Shown in pieces: positions 1 through 8,672 of a stretch of 37,002 nt of DNA. Source of the DNA: Caulobacteraceae bacterium (GTDB taxonomy: Bacteria > Pseudomonadota > Alphaproteobacteria > Caulobacterales > Caulobacteraceae); contig CANJXI010000036.1 in assembly GCA_947478785.1 (NCBI GenBank), positions 1 to 37,002 on the forward strand. Reading direction: 5' to 3'. Under the pieces are notes generated by a model. It searched no databases. It was not told the origin of the DNA and saw nothing but the letters and a program-made list of their open reading frames with translations. The translations under genes were made by a program, and so were the position numbers. Position 1 is the stretch's first letter. Each line of letters begins with the position of its first letter.

Positions 1-86
1 TCGTTCAAGCGGGGTTCAGGCGCCGTCCACCATATTCTCAGGCGAGCGGACCTTTCCTTGCGGCCGAAATGGCCAGGACGAAGAGC

Positions 87-908
87 ATGAAGACGACGAT
101 CACCGCAACGCTGGCCCTGACGCTGCTGGCCGCCACGGCCCAGGCGGCCCTGGCGCAGGACGCCCAGGGCGGCTGGCAGCCCGGCCACGGCCGGGGCGAC
201 CGAGGCCACCAGGGCGGCGGCCAGCAGCCTGTCCAGCACGGGCCATACAGGGCGCAGGGCGAAGCGCCGCGCGCGCCCGCCGCGCCGCAGGCGATCCAGG
301 CCCCGCCGGCGCCCGCGGCCGTGACGCCGCCAGCCGTTGCGCGCGGCGAGCGGTACGGCGGCGAGCGCGCCTTCAACGGACGCGGGCCCGACGGCCAGGC
401 GGTCACCGGGGCGCGGCCTTCCGGCGAACGTCCCGACCGGCGCGGCGGCGATCGGGCGTGGACCGGCCGAGGGCCGGGCGATCGTCCCGCCGTCGACGGC
501 CGCGAACAGAACCGGCGTGACGGCGACCGCCGCGACTGGAACCGCGGCCCGGGCGACGGCCGCGACTGGAACCGGCAGGGCGGCGACCGGGGCTGGCAGG
601 GGCGCGACAACGGCCATGACCGGCCGCGCTGGGAGCGCGGGCGCTATCCGCCGGTCTACCGCAGCCCCTATCGCTACAACTACAACCGCTACCGGCCGCC
701 GATCGGCTTTTACCTGCACAGCTGGAGCTTCGGGGAGACCCTGCCGCGCGGCTGGTACGAGCCGGACTACCGGCTGGTCGACTGGTGGAGCTTCGGCCTG
801 CCCGAGCCGCCTCCGGGCTTCGACTGGATCCGGGTCGGCGACGACGTGCTGCTGGTCGACCGCTTCTCGGGGCGGGTCGTGCAGGTGGTGCGGGACCTGT
901 TCTGGTAG
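87..908 (+). CDS. RcnB-like exported protein, Arg/Gly/Asp-rich
   Basis: A predicted secreted or periplasmic protein of 273 residues. It starts with a clear signal peptide (MKTTITATLALTLLAA, cleavage near ALA-Q), followed by a long low-complexity stretch rich in Arg, Gly, Asp and Pro, including near-repeats of RDWNRGPGDG. The last 70 residues or so (GWYEPDYRLVDWWSFGLPEP onward) match the RcnB-type domain found in small periplasmic proteins of proteobacteria; E. coli RcnB is linked to nickel/cobalt efflux, but a metal role here is only inference. I prefer the ATG at 87 over the one at 69 because it begins the signal peptide directly and has an AGGA-like site about 9 bases upstream. It stands alone; the next feature is an inverted-repeat element. 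Confidence 0.75.
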   Translation: MKTTITATLALTLLAATAQAALAQDAQGGWQPGHGRGDRGHQGGGQQPVQHGPYRAQGEAPRAPAAPQAIQAPPAPAAVTPPAVARGERYGGERAFNGRGPDGQAVTGARPSGERPDRRGGDRAWTGRGPGDRPAVDGREQNRRDGDRRDWNRGPGDGRDWNRQGGDRGWQGRDNGHDRPRWERGRYPPVYRSPYRYNYNRYRPPIGFYLHSWSFGETLPRGWYEPDYRLVDWWSFGLPEPPPGFDWIRVGDDVLLVDRFSGRVVQVVRDLFW

Positions 909-955
909 CGGGCCGGGGTGAAAGCCCAATCGGGATATTGATTTTATTTATGAAC

Positions 956-1083
956 CGTCATCCCCCGGCTTGTCCGGGGGATCCATAAGCCCGGGGAATG
1001 CCTGTTGTATTCAGCCTACCCGCCGCGTTTATCCCGGCGCCGAGTGGTGTTTATGGGTCGCCCGGACAAGCCGGGCGATGACG
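956..1083. repeat. Inverted-repeat element with 33-bp arms
   Basis: The arms at 956-988 and 1051-1083 are inverted copies of each other. Both contain CGTCATC, a CCCGGCTTGTCCGGG core (itself a hairpin) and CCATAA, with only a few mismatches. About 62 bases of unrelated sequence lie between them. It holds no ORF and sits between the 3' ends of two convergent genes (RcnB-like and zur). The arrangement resembles REP/MITE-like intergenic repeats common in alphaproteobacteria. It could also act as a bidirectional transcript end, although there is no T-run. Confidence 0.75.
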
Positions 1084-1112
1084 ATCCAAGGGTAGGTGTC
1101 TAAGTCATCAAC

Positions 1113-1589
1113 TTACCTGCAGGCCGGGCAGAGGCCGCGGGCTTCCAGGGTGACGCCGCTGACCGCGTAGCCGCGGGCGGCGGCGGCGGCGAGCTGGGTT
1201 GAGAAGTCCGGCTCGAACTCCTCGGCCGCGCCGCAGCATTCGCAGATCAGGAACGCCGCCTTGTGGCCCGCCCCGTCGAGCCGGCAGGGGACATAGGCGT
1301 TCAGGCTCTCGATACGGTGGGCGAAGCCCAGGCGCTCCAGGAACTCAAGCGCGCGATAGACCGTGGGCGGCTTGGCGGGCTCGCCCGATTGCCCGAAGGC
1401 GGCGATCAGGTCGTAGGCTTTCATGGGCGCGTCGGATTCCAGCAGCAGCTCCAGGACGCGGCGGCGCGGGGCGGTCAGCCGCTCCTGGCTGGTCATGCAG
1501 CGGGTCTCGGCCAGGCCGATGGCGCGGCGCAGGGTTTCGCCGGCCAGACCCGGGTGGCTTCCGTCCTCGTGGTGGCAATCGGCGCTCAT
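1113..1589 (-). CDS. zur: Fur-family regulator, Zur type
   Basis: A 158-residue transcription regulator of the Fur family. The N-terminal half is a winged helix (TAPRRRVLELLLESDAPMKAYDL..., PPTVYRALEFLERLGF). The C-terminal half is the metal-binding dimer domain with a CECC motif near residue 118 and a final CPAC, the cysteines of the structural zinc site. The CECC...CPAC pattern and a long N-terminal extension fit Zur better than Fur. Zur represses zinc-uptake genes when zinc is sufficient. The divergent neighbour is a TonB receptor, and two Zur-box palindromes lie upstream of it, so the pair is probably a zinc-controlled unit. The start chosen is the ATG at 1589 with GGGAGGG upstream; an in-frame GTG at 1610 is the alternative. 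Confidence 0.85.
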   Translation of the reverse strand: MSADCHHEDGSHPGLAGETLRRAIGLAETRCMTSQERLTAPRRRVLELLLESDAPMKAYDLIAAFGQSGEPAKPPTVYRALEFLERLGFAHRIESLNAYVPCRLDGAGHKAAFLICECCGAAEEFEPDFSTQLAAAAARGYAVSGVTLEARGLCPACR

Positions 1590-1644
1590 GACCCCAGCTA
1601 ACCCTCCCACGCGCCGTACCGCAACGCCTCTTGACGGGATGTTA

Positions 1645-1678
1645 TGTTATCTCATAACAGAAGTGTTATCTCGTAACA
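1645..1678. promoter_or_regulatory. Tandem Zur boxes between zur and the TonB receptor gene
   Basis: Two 15-bp palindromes lie at 1645-1659 (TGTTATCTCATAACA) and 1664-1678 (TGTTATCTCGTAACA), 19 bp centre to centre, on nearly the same helix face. The TGTTAT-N3-ATAACA pattern matches the AT-rich Zur operators of alphaproteobacteria and is conspicuous in this GC-rich DNA. A possible -35 box (TTGACG, 1631-1636) pointing at the receptor gene places the first palindrome over the -10 region, a good position for repression. Confidence 0.85.
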
Positions 1679-1710
1679 CCTGGGCGGGTGATCAAGACCC
1701 GGAGACCAAG

Positions 1711-3813
1711 ATGCCGCGCACCGTCCTATTCTCTTCCGCAGCCGCCCTCGCCATCGCGGCAGGAGGGACCGCCAGGGCTGAGGCCGTGGCGGCGCCCCAG
1801 GTCTCCGAGATCGTGGTCACCGCCCAGCGGCTGGACGCGGCGCGCTCGGCCGTCGAGCCTTCGCTGGGGGCAACCAGCTATTCCATGCCGCAGGCCTTCA
1901 TCGCCAACCTGCCGGGTAGGGCGAACACCCAGCTTAACCAGGTGGTGCTGCAGGCGCCGGGGGTGGCGCAGGACAGCTTCGGCCAGCTGCACGTGCGCGG
2001 CGACCACGCCAACATCCAGTACCGGCTGAACAATGTGATCCTGCCCGAGGGGCTGGCGGTGTTCGGCCAGACCCTGTCGCCCCGGCTGGCCGACAACATC
2101 CAGCTGATCACCGGCGCCTTGCCCGCGCAGTACGGCCTGCGCACGGCCGGCATCATCAACATCACCACCAAGAGCGGCTTCCGCACCGGCGGCGAGGCCG
2201 AAGTCTATGGCGGCAGCCACGGAGTGGTGACGCCCAGCCTGGAGTACGGCGGGTCCTGGGGGCGTTCGAGCGGCTTCTTCTCGGGGAGCTACACCACGAC
2301 CGATCTCGGCATCGAGAGCCCCGACGGGCGGTCCACGCCGCTGCACGACCATTCCAACCAGCTCCAGGGGTTCGGCTATTTCGACCACATCATCGACGAC
2401 GCGAGCCGCGTCTCGCTGATCGCCGGGACATCGCAGCAGACGTTCGAGATTCCCAACGTGGCGGGGCAGAGCCCGGACCTTGGGCTGACGGTGGACGGCC
2501 AGAGCGCCTTCGCCAGCGCGGCGCTCGACCAGAAGCAGCGGGAGGGCACCAGCTTCGCCATCGCGACCTACCAGCATTCGGGCGAGCGGTTCACCGGCCA
2601 GGCCTCGGCGTTCTCGCGCTATTCGACGCTGCGCTACACGCCGGACGCGGTGGGCGAGCTGCTGTTCAACGGCGTGGCCCAGGCGGCGCGCAAGACCGAC
2701 CTGGCGCTGGGCGTGCAGCTGGAGGGCGTCTACACGCTGAGCGCGGCCCACACCCTGCGCGCCGGCCTGGTGGCGCAGCGGGACCGGACGACCAGCCGAA
2801 CCTCGACCCAGGTGCTGCCGGTGGACGCCACAGGCGCCCAAACCAGCGACCGGCCGCTGACGCTCCTCGACCACAGCCGGGATACAGGTTCGACGATCTC
2901 GGTCTTCGCCCAGGACGAGTGGAAGCTCGGGGAGACGGTGACGCTGAACTACGGCCTGCGCTTCGACCAGGCCAACGCCTTCCGCGACGAGCACCAGTTG
3001 TCGCCCCGGGCGAATCTGGTGTGGACTCCGGCGGAGGGGACGAGCGTCCACCTGGGCTATGCCCGCTACTTCACCCCGCCGCCCTTCGAGCTGGTGGCCA
3101 GCGCCACGGTGGCCCGCCTCGTGGGCACGAGCGCGCAGGCGCCCGGGACCGCCAACGACCTGCCGCTGGCCGAGCGCGACAACTATTACGACGCGGGTTT
3201 CGAGCAGCGGCTGGGGGCGCTGACCTTCGGCGTCGACGCCTACTACAAACAGGCCCGCAACCTGCTGGACGAGGGGCAGTTCGGGGCGCCGATTATCCTC
3301 ACACCCTTCAATTACCGCAGCGGCTACGCCAAGGGCGTCGAGTTTTCCGCCAACTACGCGGCGGGGCCGCTCAGCGCCTACGCCAACCTGGCGATCGCGC
3401 GGGCCAAGGGACGCGACATCATCACCAGCCAGTTCAACTTCGACCCGGCGGACCTGGCCTATATCCAAGGCCACGACATCTTCCTGGACCACGACCAGAC
3501 CTACACGGCCTCGGCCGGCGCCTCCTGGCGGCTGGGCGACACGCGGGTGACGGGCGACGTGATCTACGGCTCGGGGCTACGGCGCGACGGGGCGGTTCCC
3601 AATGGCGACAAGCTGCCGGCCTACCTGCAGGTGAACCTGGGCCTGGCGCAGGAGATCGGCGGCCTGCCCGGCGGGCCGCTCACCGTGCGGGCCGACGTGA
3701 TCAACCTCTTCGACCGGCGCTACGCCATCCGCGACGGCTCGGGCGTGGGGGTCGGCGCGCCTCAGTTCGGGCCAAGGCGGGGCGTCTTCGCGGGCGTCAG
3801 CAAGACGTTCTGA
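1711..3813 (+). CDS. TonB-dependent outer-membrane receptor, probably for a zinc complex
   Basis: A 700-residue outer-membrane receptor that would import a ligand using TonB energy. It has a signal peptide (cleavage near ARA-E, about residue 23), a TonB-box-like [10 protein letters not shown] at 31-40, a plug domain with the usual [35 protein letters not shown] and [17 protein letters not shown] segments, and then a long beta-barrel ending in Phe. The ATG at 1711 has GGAG six bases upstream and begins the signal peptide. The substrate is inferred from context: two Zur boxes lie just upstream and zur is divergent. Zur-controlled TonB receptors are known in Caulobacter and other proteobacteria (ZnuD in Neisseria). 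The ligand could be free zinc or a zincophore; the sequence does not decide. Confidence 0.88.
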   Translation: MPRTVLFSSAAALAIAAGGTARAEAVAAPQVSEIVVTAQRLDAARSAVEPSLGATSYSMPQAFIANLPGRANTQLNQVVLQAPGVAQDSFGQLHVRGDHANIQYRLNNVILPEGLAVFGQTLSPRLADNIQLITGALPAQYGLRTAGIINITTKSGFRTGGEAEVYGGSHGVVTPSLEYGGSWGRSSGFFSGSYTTTDLGIESPDGRSTPLHDHSNQLQGFGYFDHIIDDASRVSLIAGTSQQTFEIPNVAGQSPDLGLTVDGQSAFASAALDQKQREGTSFAIATYQHSGERFTGQASAFSRYSTLRYTPDAVGELLFNGVAQAARKTDLALGVQLEGVYTLSAAHTLRAGLVAQRDRTTSRTSTQVLPVDATGAQTSDRPLTLLDHSRDTGSTISVFAQDEWKLGETVTLNYGLRFDQANAFRDEHQLSPRANLVWTPAEGTSVHLGYARYFTPPPFELVASATVARLVGTSAQAPGTANDLPLAERDNYYDAGFEQRLGALTFGVDAYYKQARNLLDEGQFGAPIILTPFNYRSGYAKGVEFSANYAAGPLSAYANLAIARAKGRDIITSQFNFDPADLAYIQGHDIFLDHDQTYTASAGASWRLGDTRVTGDVIYGSGLRRDGAVPNGDKLPAYLQVNLGLAQEIGGLPGGPLTVRADVINLFDRRYAIRDGSGVGVGAPQFGPRRGVFAGVSKTF

Positions 3814-3822
3814 AGCTTGGCC

Positions 3823-3847
3823 GGAACGCTACCGCCAAGCCTGCGTT
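3823..3847 (+). promoter_or_regulatory. Sigma-EcfG (general stress) type promoter
   Basis: GGAAC at 3823-3827, exactly 16 bases, then CGTT at 3844-3847. This is a full match to the GGAAC-N16/17-CGTT consensus of alphaproteobacterial general-stress sigma factors (SigT in Caulobacter, EcfG elsewhere). It starts just after the TonB receptor stop and points at the DUF1328 gene, whose ATG is at 3896, leaving a leader of about 40 bases. Confidence 0.75.
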
Positions 3848-3895
3848 TCGCATGGCAGGGCCGGTCTTGATGGCCTTCTGCGAGGAGAGAGCGAA

Positions 3896-4075
3896 ATGCT
3901 CAAGTGGGCTTTGATATTCGCGGTGGTCGCGCTGATCGCCGGCGGCCTCGGCTTCACCGGCATGGCCGGCGCCGCGGCGGGGATCGCCAAGATCCTGTTC
4001 TTCCTGTTCGTGGTCGGCTTCCTGGTGTTCCTGGTGCTGGGCGTCATGGCCGGGCGCAAGATCACCGGGCATTAG
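3896..4075 (+). CDS. DUF1328-family small membrane protein
   Basis: A 59-residue inner-membrane protein starting [20 protein letters not shown]. Two hydrophobic helices (about 3-20 and 31-52) are joined by a small Gly/Ala-rich turn and the tail is MAGRKITGH. This is the DUF1328 (YtjA-like) pattern; the function of the family is not established. A GAGGAG ribosome site lies 8 bases before the ATG. It has a sigma-EcfG-type promoter immediately upstream and a strong terminator downstream, so it is probably a single-gene stress-response transcript. It is convergent with cobS. Confidence 0.88.
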   Translation: MLKWALIFAVVALIAGGLGFTGMAGAAAGIAKILFFLFVVGFLVFLVLGVMAGRKITGH

Positions 4076-4095
4076 CCAGGCGTTCGAGACGGAAG

Positions 4096-4124
4096 AGGGC
4101 GCGCATGACCTGCGCGCCCTTTTT
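4096..4124 (+). terminator. Intrinsic terminator after the DUF1328 gene
   Basis: A nine-pair stem (AGGGCGCGC with GCGCGCCCT) around a seven-base loop (ATGACCT) is followed by a run of five T on the plus strand. It ends the DUF1328 transcript before the convergent cobS gene. Confidence 0.85.
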
Positions 4125-4166
4125 CATGCCTAGTCTCCCACGCGAAGCGGGGGAGGCAAGTGAAGT

Positions 4167-5168
4167 CTAGGCCACCCGCACCCGGGCCGTGCTTTCCGGC
4201 AGGTCCTGGCCGAAGGCGCGCTGGAAGAACTCGGCGACGGTGCCGCGCTCCAGTTCGTCGCACTTGTTCAGGAAGGTCATCCGGAAGCCCAGCGCCACGT
4301 CGCCGCCGAAGATCTCGGTGTTCTGGGCCCAGGTGATCACCGTGCGCGGGCTCATGACCGTGGAGATGTCGCCGTTCATGAAGGCGTTGCGGGTCATGTC
4401 GGCGACCCGGACCATGGCATTGATGGTCCGCTTGCCCTCGGCGGTCTTGTAGTTGGGGGCCTTGGCCAGCACGATCTCGGCCTCGACGTCGTGGGCCAGG
4501 TAGTTGAGCGTGGCCACGATCGACCAGCGGTCCATCTGGCCCTGATTGATCTGCTGGGTGCCGTGGTAGAGGCCCGTGGTGTCGCCCAGGCCGATGGTGT
4601 TGGTGGTCGAGAACAGGCGGAAGAACGGGTTGGGGCGGATCACCCGGTTCTGGTCGAGCAGGGTGAGCTTGCCCTGCGCCTCCAGCACCCGCTGGATGAC
4701 GAACATCACATCCGGGCGGCCGGCGTCGTATTCGTCGAAGACCAGCGCGATCGGCCGCTGGATCGCCCAGGGCAGCATGCCCTCGCGGAATTCGGTGACC
4801 TGCTTGCCGTCCTTCAGGACGATGGCGTCCTTGCCGACCAGGTCGATGCGGGAGACGTGGCTGTCGAGGTTCACCCGGACCAGCGGCCAGTTGAGGCGCG
4901 CGGCCACCTGCTCGATGTGGGTCGACTTGCCGGTGCCGTGGAAGCCCTGGACCATCACGCGGCGGTTGTGCGCGAAGCCGGCGACGAGCGCCCGCGTGGT
5001 CTCGGGGTCGAACTTGTAGGCCTCGTCGAGATCCGGCACGTGCGGGTCGCGGGAGGTGAAGGCCGGGCACTTCATGTCGAAGTCGACGCCGAACGTGTCG
5101 CGCGCGTTGACCTCGTGGTCCGGGACAAGGGTGAGCAGCTTGTCTTCTGTGGAGTCGAATGCGGTCAT
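4167..5168 (-). CDS. cobS: CobS, AAA+ subunit of cobaltochelatase
   Basis: A 333-residue AAA+ ATPase. In the aerobic cobalamin pathway CobS works with CobT and CobN to insert cobalt into hydrogenobyrinic acid diamide. Visible motifs are Walker [10 protein letters not shown] at 75-83, Walker [10 protein letters not shown] at 141-149, and a sensor-1-like FRLFSTTNT near 183-191. The length fits the family. The start at 5168 ([14 protein letters not shown]) is preferred over longer in-frame starts whose extra residues look non-coding. CobT usually follows cobS on the same strand, but here the gene runs into the convergent DUF1328 terminator and no cobT is in the window. Related bolA and dnaJ genes lie 3.5-4.5 kb away, separated from cobS by two unrelated plus-strand genes. 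Confidence 0.9.
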   Translation of the reverse strand: MTAFDSTEDKLLTLVPDHEVNARDTFGVDFDMKCPAFTSRDPHVPDLDEAYKFDPETTRALVAGFAHNRRVMVQGFHGTGKSTHIEQVAARLNWPLVRVNLDSHVSRIDLVGKDAIVLKDGKQVTEFREGMLPWAIQRPIALVFDEYDAGRPDVMFVIQRVLEAQGKLTLLDQNRVIRPNPFFRLFSTTNTIGLGDTTGLYHGTQQINQGQMDRWSIVATLNYLAHDVEAEIVLAKAPNYKTAEGKRTINAMVRVADMTRNAFMNGDISTVMSPRTVITWAQNTEIFGGDVALGFRMTFLNKCDELERGTVAEFFQRAFGQDLPESTARVRVA

Positions 5169-5280
5169 GGCGTGGTCGATTACAGGCTTGCCGGAACGGA
5201 CGCAAACAGGTGTTTCGGGATCGGCGCGCGATACCGGTCTTACGGAGGTCCGACGGCTCGGGGCGCTCGCCCGTCTTGCA

Positions 5281-5299
5281 ACCCGCAATTTGTGCGGGT
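5281..5299. promoter_or_regulatory. Interrupted palindrome in the cobS / M13 peptidase divergent region
   Basis: ACCCGCA (5281-5287), a five-base spacer ATTTG, then TGCGGGT (5293-5299). It lies 79 bases before the peptidase start and 113 bases before the cobS start, in the 209-base gap between the divergent genes. It could be an operator for an unknown regulator. A TTTTT run at 5309-5313 also allows a weak terminator or attenuator. Confidence 0.35.
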
Positions 5300-5377
5300 G
5301 TACGTTCGTTTTTCGACGGACAGGGCGCTTGGCGGGCCTCAGTGTCGCCGCTGAACCGGAAGCCTAGGGGCGTGACG

Positions 5378-7435
5378 ATGCGTAAGGGATTGCTGTGCGC
5401 CACGGCGCTGATGGCGGTGCTGGCGGCCGGGCGGGCGGGGGCCGGCGACAAGCCCGAGATGGGCGCGTTCGGCCTGGAGACCTCGTCCGTCGACCGGAGC
5501 GTGAGGCCGGGCGACGACTTCTGGGGCTACGTCAACAACGGCTGGATGAAGACCCAGACGATCCCCGCCGACCGGCCCTACTGGGGCGACGCGGCGCGGC
5601 TGCGCGAGCAGAGCCTGAACCGGGTGAGGGGCATCCTCGCCGACTCGGCCAAGGCGCCGGCCACGCCCGACGCCCGCAAGGTGGGCCTGCTCTACGCGGC
5701 CTACATGGACGAGGCCGGCGTCGAGGCGCGAGGCATCGCGCCCCTGCGGCCGGACCTGGCGCGGATCGCGGCGGTCCGGACGCCCGCGGACCTGGCCAGG
5801 ACGCTGGCGCGGTTCGAGCTCAGCCAGCCCTTGACCGCGCTGGTGGCGGGGCAGGCGATCTTCCCGGTCTCGCCCGGGGTCAACGCCGACCTGAAGGATC
5901 CGACGCGGAACGAACTCTATCTCGGCCAGGGCGGACTGGGACTGCCCGACCGGGACTACTACCTGAGCGCCGATCCCAAGATGGTCCAGGCGCGGGCGGC
6001 CTACCGGGACTACCTCGTCACCCTGTTCACGCTGATCGGCCAATCGCGGCCCGATGTCCGCGCGGACCGGACGATCGCACTGGAGACCGAGCTGGCGAAG
6101 AGCCACTGGACCCGGGCCGACCGGCGCGATTTCGACAAGACCTACAACCCGATGACCGTGGCCGAGCTGGAACGGCGGGCGCCCGGCTTCGAATGGCGGA
6201 CCTATCTGACGGCCCTGGGGGTCGGCGACCGCAAGGGCCTGGTGGTCAGCGAGACGACGGCGCTGGAGGGCTTCGCCCGGCTGGCGGCGGCCACGCCCAT
6301 GGAGACCTGGCGCGACTACCTGACGGCGCATCTGACCAACGCGGAGGCGCCTTACCTGACCAAAGCCTTCGTGGATGCGGACTTCGCCTTCCACGGCAAG
6401 GCGCTGTCCGGGACGCCGGAGTTGCGCGCCCGGTGGAAGCGGGGCGTCGACCTGGTCAACCTGTCGATGGGCGACGCGGTCGGGCACGAATACGCCAACC
6501 GCTACTTCCCGCCGGCCGCCAAGGCGCAGGTGGAGGCGATGATCGGCCAGCTGAAGGCGGCCTTCGACCGGCGGATCGACACGCTGGCCTGGATGGCGCC
6601 GGAGACCAAGCTCAGGGCCAAGGCCAAGCTGGCCGCGCTGAAGATCGAGGTGGGCTATCCCGACCACTGGCGCGATTATGGGACGCTGAAGCTCGTCCCG
6701 GGCGACCTCTACGGCGACCTGGCGCGCGTCACCGCCTTCGAACAGGCCTACCAGTTCGGCAAGCTGCGCCAGCCGGTGGACCGCTCCGAATGGGGCCTCA
6801 ACACCACGCCGCAGACGGTGAACGCCTTCAACTACGGCTCGCTGCTGAAGCTGGCCTTCCCGGCGGGCTACGTCGCCCCGCCGTTCTTCGATCCGGCCGC
6901 CGATCCGGCGGTGAACTATGGCGCCATCGGCTCGACGATCGGCCACGAGATCAGCCACAGCTTCGACGACCAGGGGGCGAAGCTGGACGACAAGGGCCGG
7001 CTGATCCGCTGGTGGACGCCCGCCGACACCGCCGCCTTCGCCAAATCCACCGGCGCGCTGGCCGACCAGTTCGCCGCCTACGAGCCGCTGCCGGGGCTGA
7101 AGGAGAATGGCCGCCTGACCCTGGGCGAGAACGTCGGCGACCTGGGCGGGATCGTCGCCGCGCTTGACGCCTATCATGCGAGCCTCGGCGGCAAGCCCGC
7201 GCCGGTGATCGACGGGCTGACCGGCGACCAGCGGTTCTTCATGGCCTTCGCCCAGGCCCACCGCTGGATCTACCGCGAGGACTTCCTGCGCCAGCTGATC
7301 GCCACCGACCCGCACGGGGCCGACCCCTTCCGCGCAGACACGGTGCGCAACCTCGACGAATGGTACGCCGCCTTCGACGTGAAGCCGGGCGACAAGCTCT
7401 ACCTGGCGCCCGATCAGCGGGTGCGGATCTGGTGA
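5378..7435 (+). CDS. Exported M13-family zinc metallopeptidase
   Basis: A 685-residue endopeptidase of the neprilysin/PepO family (M13). The signal peptide is MRKGLLCATALMAVLAAGRAGA. The N-terminal helical domain opens with the family signature SVRPGDDFWGYVNNGWMKT. The catalytic domain carries HEISH at 523-527 with E524 as the general base, and ENVGDLGG from E584 supplies the third zinc ligand and the Asp that orients a histidine. The protein ends in a Trp (RVRIW), as M13 enzymes do. Length is normal for the family. The ATG at 5378 has AGGGG about 7 bases upstream. It probably cleaves peptides in the periplasm. It is a likely insertion into an older dnaJ-cobS neighbourhood. The substrate is unknown. 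Confidence 0.93.
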   Translation: MRKGLLCATALMAVLAAGRAGAGDKPEMGAFGLETSSVDRSVRPGDDFWGYVNNGWMKTQTIPADRPYWGDAARLREQSLNRVRGILADSAKAPATPDARKVGLLYAAYMDEAGVEARGIAPLRPDLARIAAVRTPADLARTLARFELSQPLTALVAGQAIFPVSPGVNADLKDPTRNELYLGQGGLGLPDRDYYLSADPKMVQARAAYRDYLVTLFTLIGQSRPDVRADRTIALETELAKSHWTRADRRDFDKTYNPMTVAELERRAPGFEWRTYLTALGVGDRKGLVVSETTALEGFARLAAATPMETWRDYLTAHLTNAEAPYLTKAFVDADFAFHGKALSGTPELRARWKRGVDLVNLSMGDAVGHEYANRYFPPAAKAQVEAMIGQLKAAFDRRIDTLAWMAPETKLRAKAKLAALKIEVGYPDHWRDYGTLKLVPGDLYGDLARVTAFEQAYQFGKLRQPVDRSEWGLNTTPQTVNAFNYGSLLKLAFPAGYVAPPFFDPAADPAVNYGAIGSTIGHEISHSFDDQGAKLDDKGRLIRWWTPADTAAFAKSTGALADQFAAYEPLPGLKENGRLTLGENVGDLGGIVAALDAYHASLGGKPAPVIDGLTGDQRFFMAFAQAHRWIYREDFLRQLIATDPHGADPFRADTVRNLDEWYAAFDVKPGDKLYLAPDQRVRIW

Positions 7436-7502
7436 CCGCCGGGGCTTGACGCCGCGCGGCGCGCGCCGTTTCTCACCGGCCAACGGCATCGGGGAGAGAA
7501 GC

Positions 7503-8501
7503 ATGGACAAGCGCAAGGTCGGCCCGTTCGAGGTCTCGGCCATCGGCCTGGGCTGCATGAGCCTCAGCCGGGCCTATGCCGTGCAGCCGCCCCAGGAGCA
7601 GGCGGTGGCGGTCCTGGAGGGGGCGCTGGACGCCGGCTACACCTTCCTGGACACCGCGGCGGCCTACGGCCTTGGCCACAACGAGACCCTGATCGGCGAG
7701 GTGCTGGGCCACCGCCGCGGCGAATTCACCCTGGCGTCCAAGTGCGGCCTCACCACGGGCAACGAGCGCCGGCTCAACGGCGCGCCGGCCAACCTGAAGG
7801 ACACCTGCGAGCGCAGCCTGCGGCGGCTGAAGACCGACCACATCGACCTCTACTACCTGCACCGCTGGGACCGGGAGGTGCCGATCGAGGACAGCGTGGG
7901 CGCGCTGGCCGACCTGGTGGCGGAGGGCAAGATCGGGGCGATAGGGCTGTCGGAGGTCTCGGCGCCGACCCTGCGGCGCGCGCACGCCGTCCACCCAATC
8001 GCCGCCCTGCAGACCGAATATTCGCCCTGGACCCGCAACCCGGAGATCGCGGTGCTGGACGCCTGCCGTGAGCTTGGCGTGGCCTTCGTGGCCTTCGGGC
8101 CGGTGGGCCGAGGCTTCCTGGCCGGCGCGGTGCGCGGTCCGGCCGACCTGCTGGGGGAAGGCGACATGCGCACGCACATGCCGCGCTTCCAGGGCGTGGC
8201 CTTCGAGGCGAACCTGGCGGTCTATGCGGGCTTCGAAGCGCTGGCTCGCGAAGCCGGCTGCACGCCGGCCCAGCTCTGTCTCGCCTGGCTGCTGCAAAAG
8301 GATCCGATCATCGTGCCGATCCCCGGCACGCGCAGCCCTGACCATATGCGCGAGAATGCGCAGGCCGCCCCGGTCGCCCTGGCGGCGGACCTGGTGGCGC
8401 GGCTGGAGGCCCTGGTGAACGAGCGGACCGTCATCGGCGGACGCTATGGAGCGGCCATGCAGGCGATCGTGGATACCGAACGGACCTTGGCGGAGGTGTA
8501 A
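7503..8501 (+). CDS. Aldo/keto reductase
   Basis: A 332-residue NADPH-dependent oxidoreductase of the aldo/keto reductase superfamily. The catalytic tetrad is visible: D50 and Y55 (FLDTAAAYGLGHNE), K80 (FTLASKCGL) and H120 (IDLYYLHRWD). The GLGCMSLSRAY start and the late VPIPGTRSPDHMREN cofactor-binding motif fit the YajO/Tas-like, general stress protein-like branch. The ATG at 7503 has GGGGAGAG upstream. It follows the M13 peptidase by 67 bases on the same strand and could be co-transcribed, though the functions look unrelated. The natural substrate cannot be read from sequence. Confidence 0.92.
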   Translation: MDKRKVGPFEVSAIGLGCMSLSRAYAVQPPQEQAVAVLEGALDAGYTFLDTAAAYGLGHNETLIGEVLGHRRGEFTLASKCGLTTGNERRLNGAPANLKDTCERSLRRLKTDHIDLYYLHRWDREVPIEDSVGALADLVAEGKIGAIGLSEVSAPTLRRAHAVHPIAALQTEYSPWTRNPEIAVLDACRELGVAFVAFGPVGRGFLAGAVRGPADLLGEGDMRTHMPRFQGVAFEANLAVYAGFEALAREAGCTPAQLCLAWLLQKDPIIVPIPGTRSPDHMRENAQAAPVALAADLVARLEALVNERTVIGGRYGAAMQAIVDTERTLAEV

Positions 8502-8507
8502 GGCGGT

Positions 8508-8667
8508 CGCTCCTCCCATGCCGCGAAGACGGCGGGGGAGGTGGATCGGCGCGGATACGCGACGAGACGGAGGGGGCGAGGCGGCCCGCTCCGAGCCTGC
8601 GGCCTTGCACCCCCTCCGTCGGCTTCGCCGCCACCTCTCCCGTGCTCTGCGGCGCAGGGGAGGAGCG
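8508..8667. repeat. Nested palindromic intergenic repeat (three matched arm pairs)
   Basis: Most of the gap between the aldo/keto reductase and dnaJ-like genes is one large imperfect palindrome. The outer arms are CGCTCCTCCC (8508-8517) with GGGAGGAGCG (8658-8667), perfect. The middle arms are GGGGGAGGTGG (about 8534-8544) with CCACCTCTCCC (8631-8641), one mismatch. The inner arms are GACGGAGGGGG (8566-8576) with CCCCCTCCGTC (8610-8620), perfect. The right half shares its order of motifs with the element at 22927-22994, so both appear to belong to one repeat family. It lies between convergent genes and may end both transcripts. Confidence 0.75.
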
Positions 8668-8672
8668 AGACG

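Noticed and set aside
38..610. A minus-strand open frame opposite the RcnB-like gene
   Set aside because: It is a Pro/Arg/Ser-rich shadow of a Gly/Arg/Asp-rich coding strand.
1726..3492. A minus-strand open frame opposite the TonB receptor
   Set aside because: It is antisense to a clear receptor and has no family features.
5339..7558. A long minus-strand open frame opposite the M13 peptidase
   Set aside because: The sense strand has a full M13 peptidase with zinc motifs; the antisense product is Arg/Gly/Val-rich without a domain.
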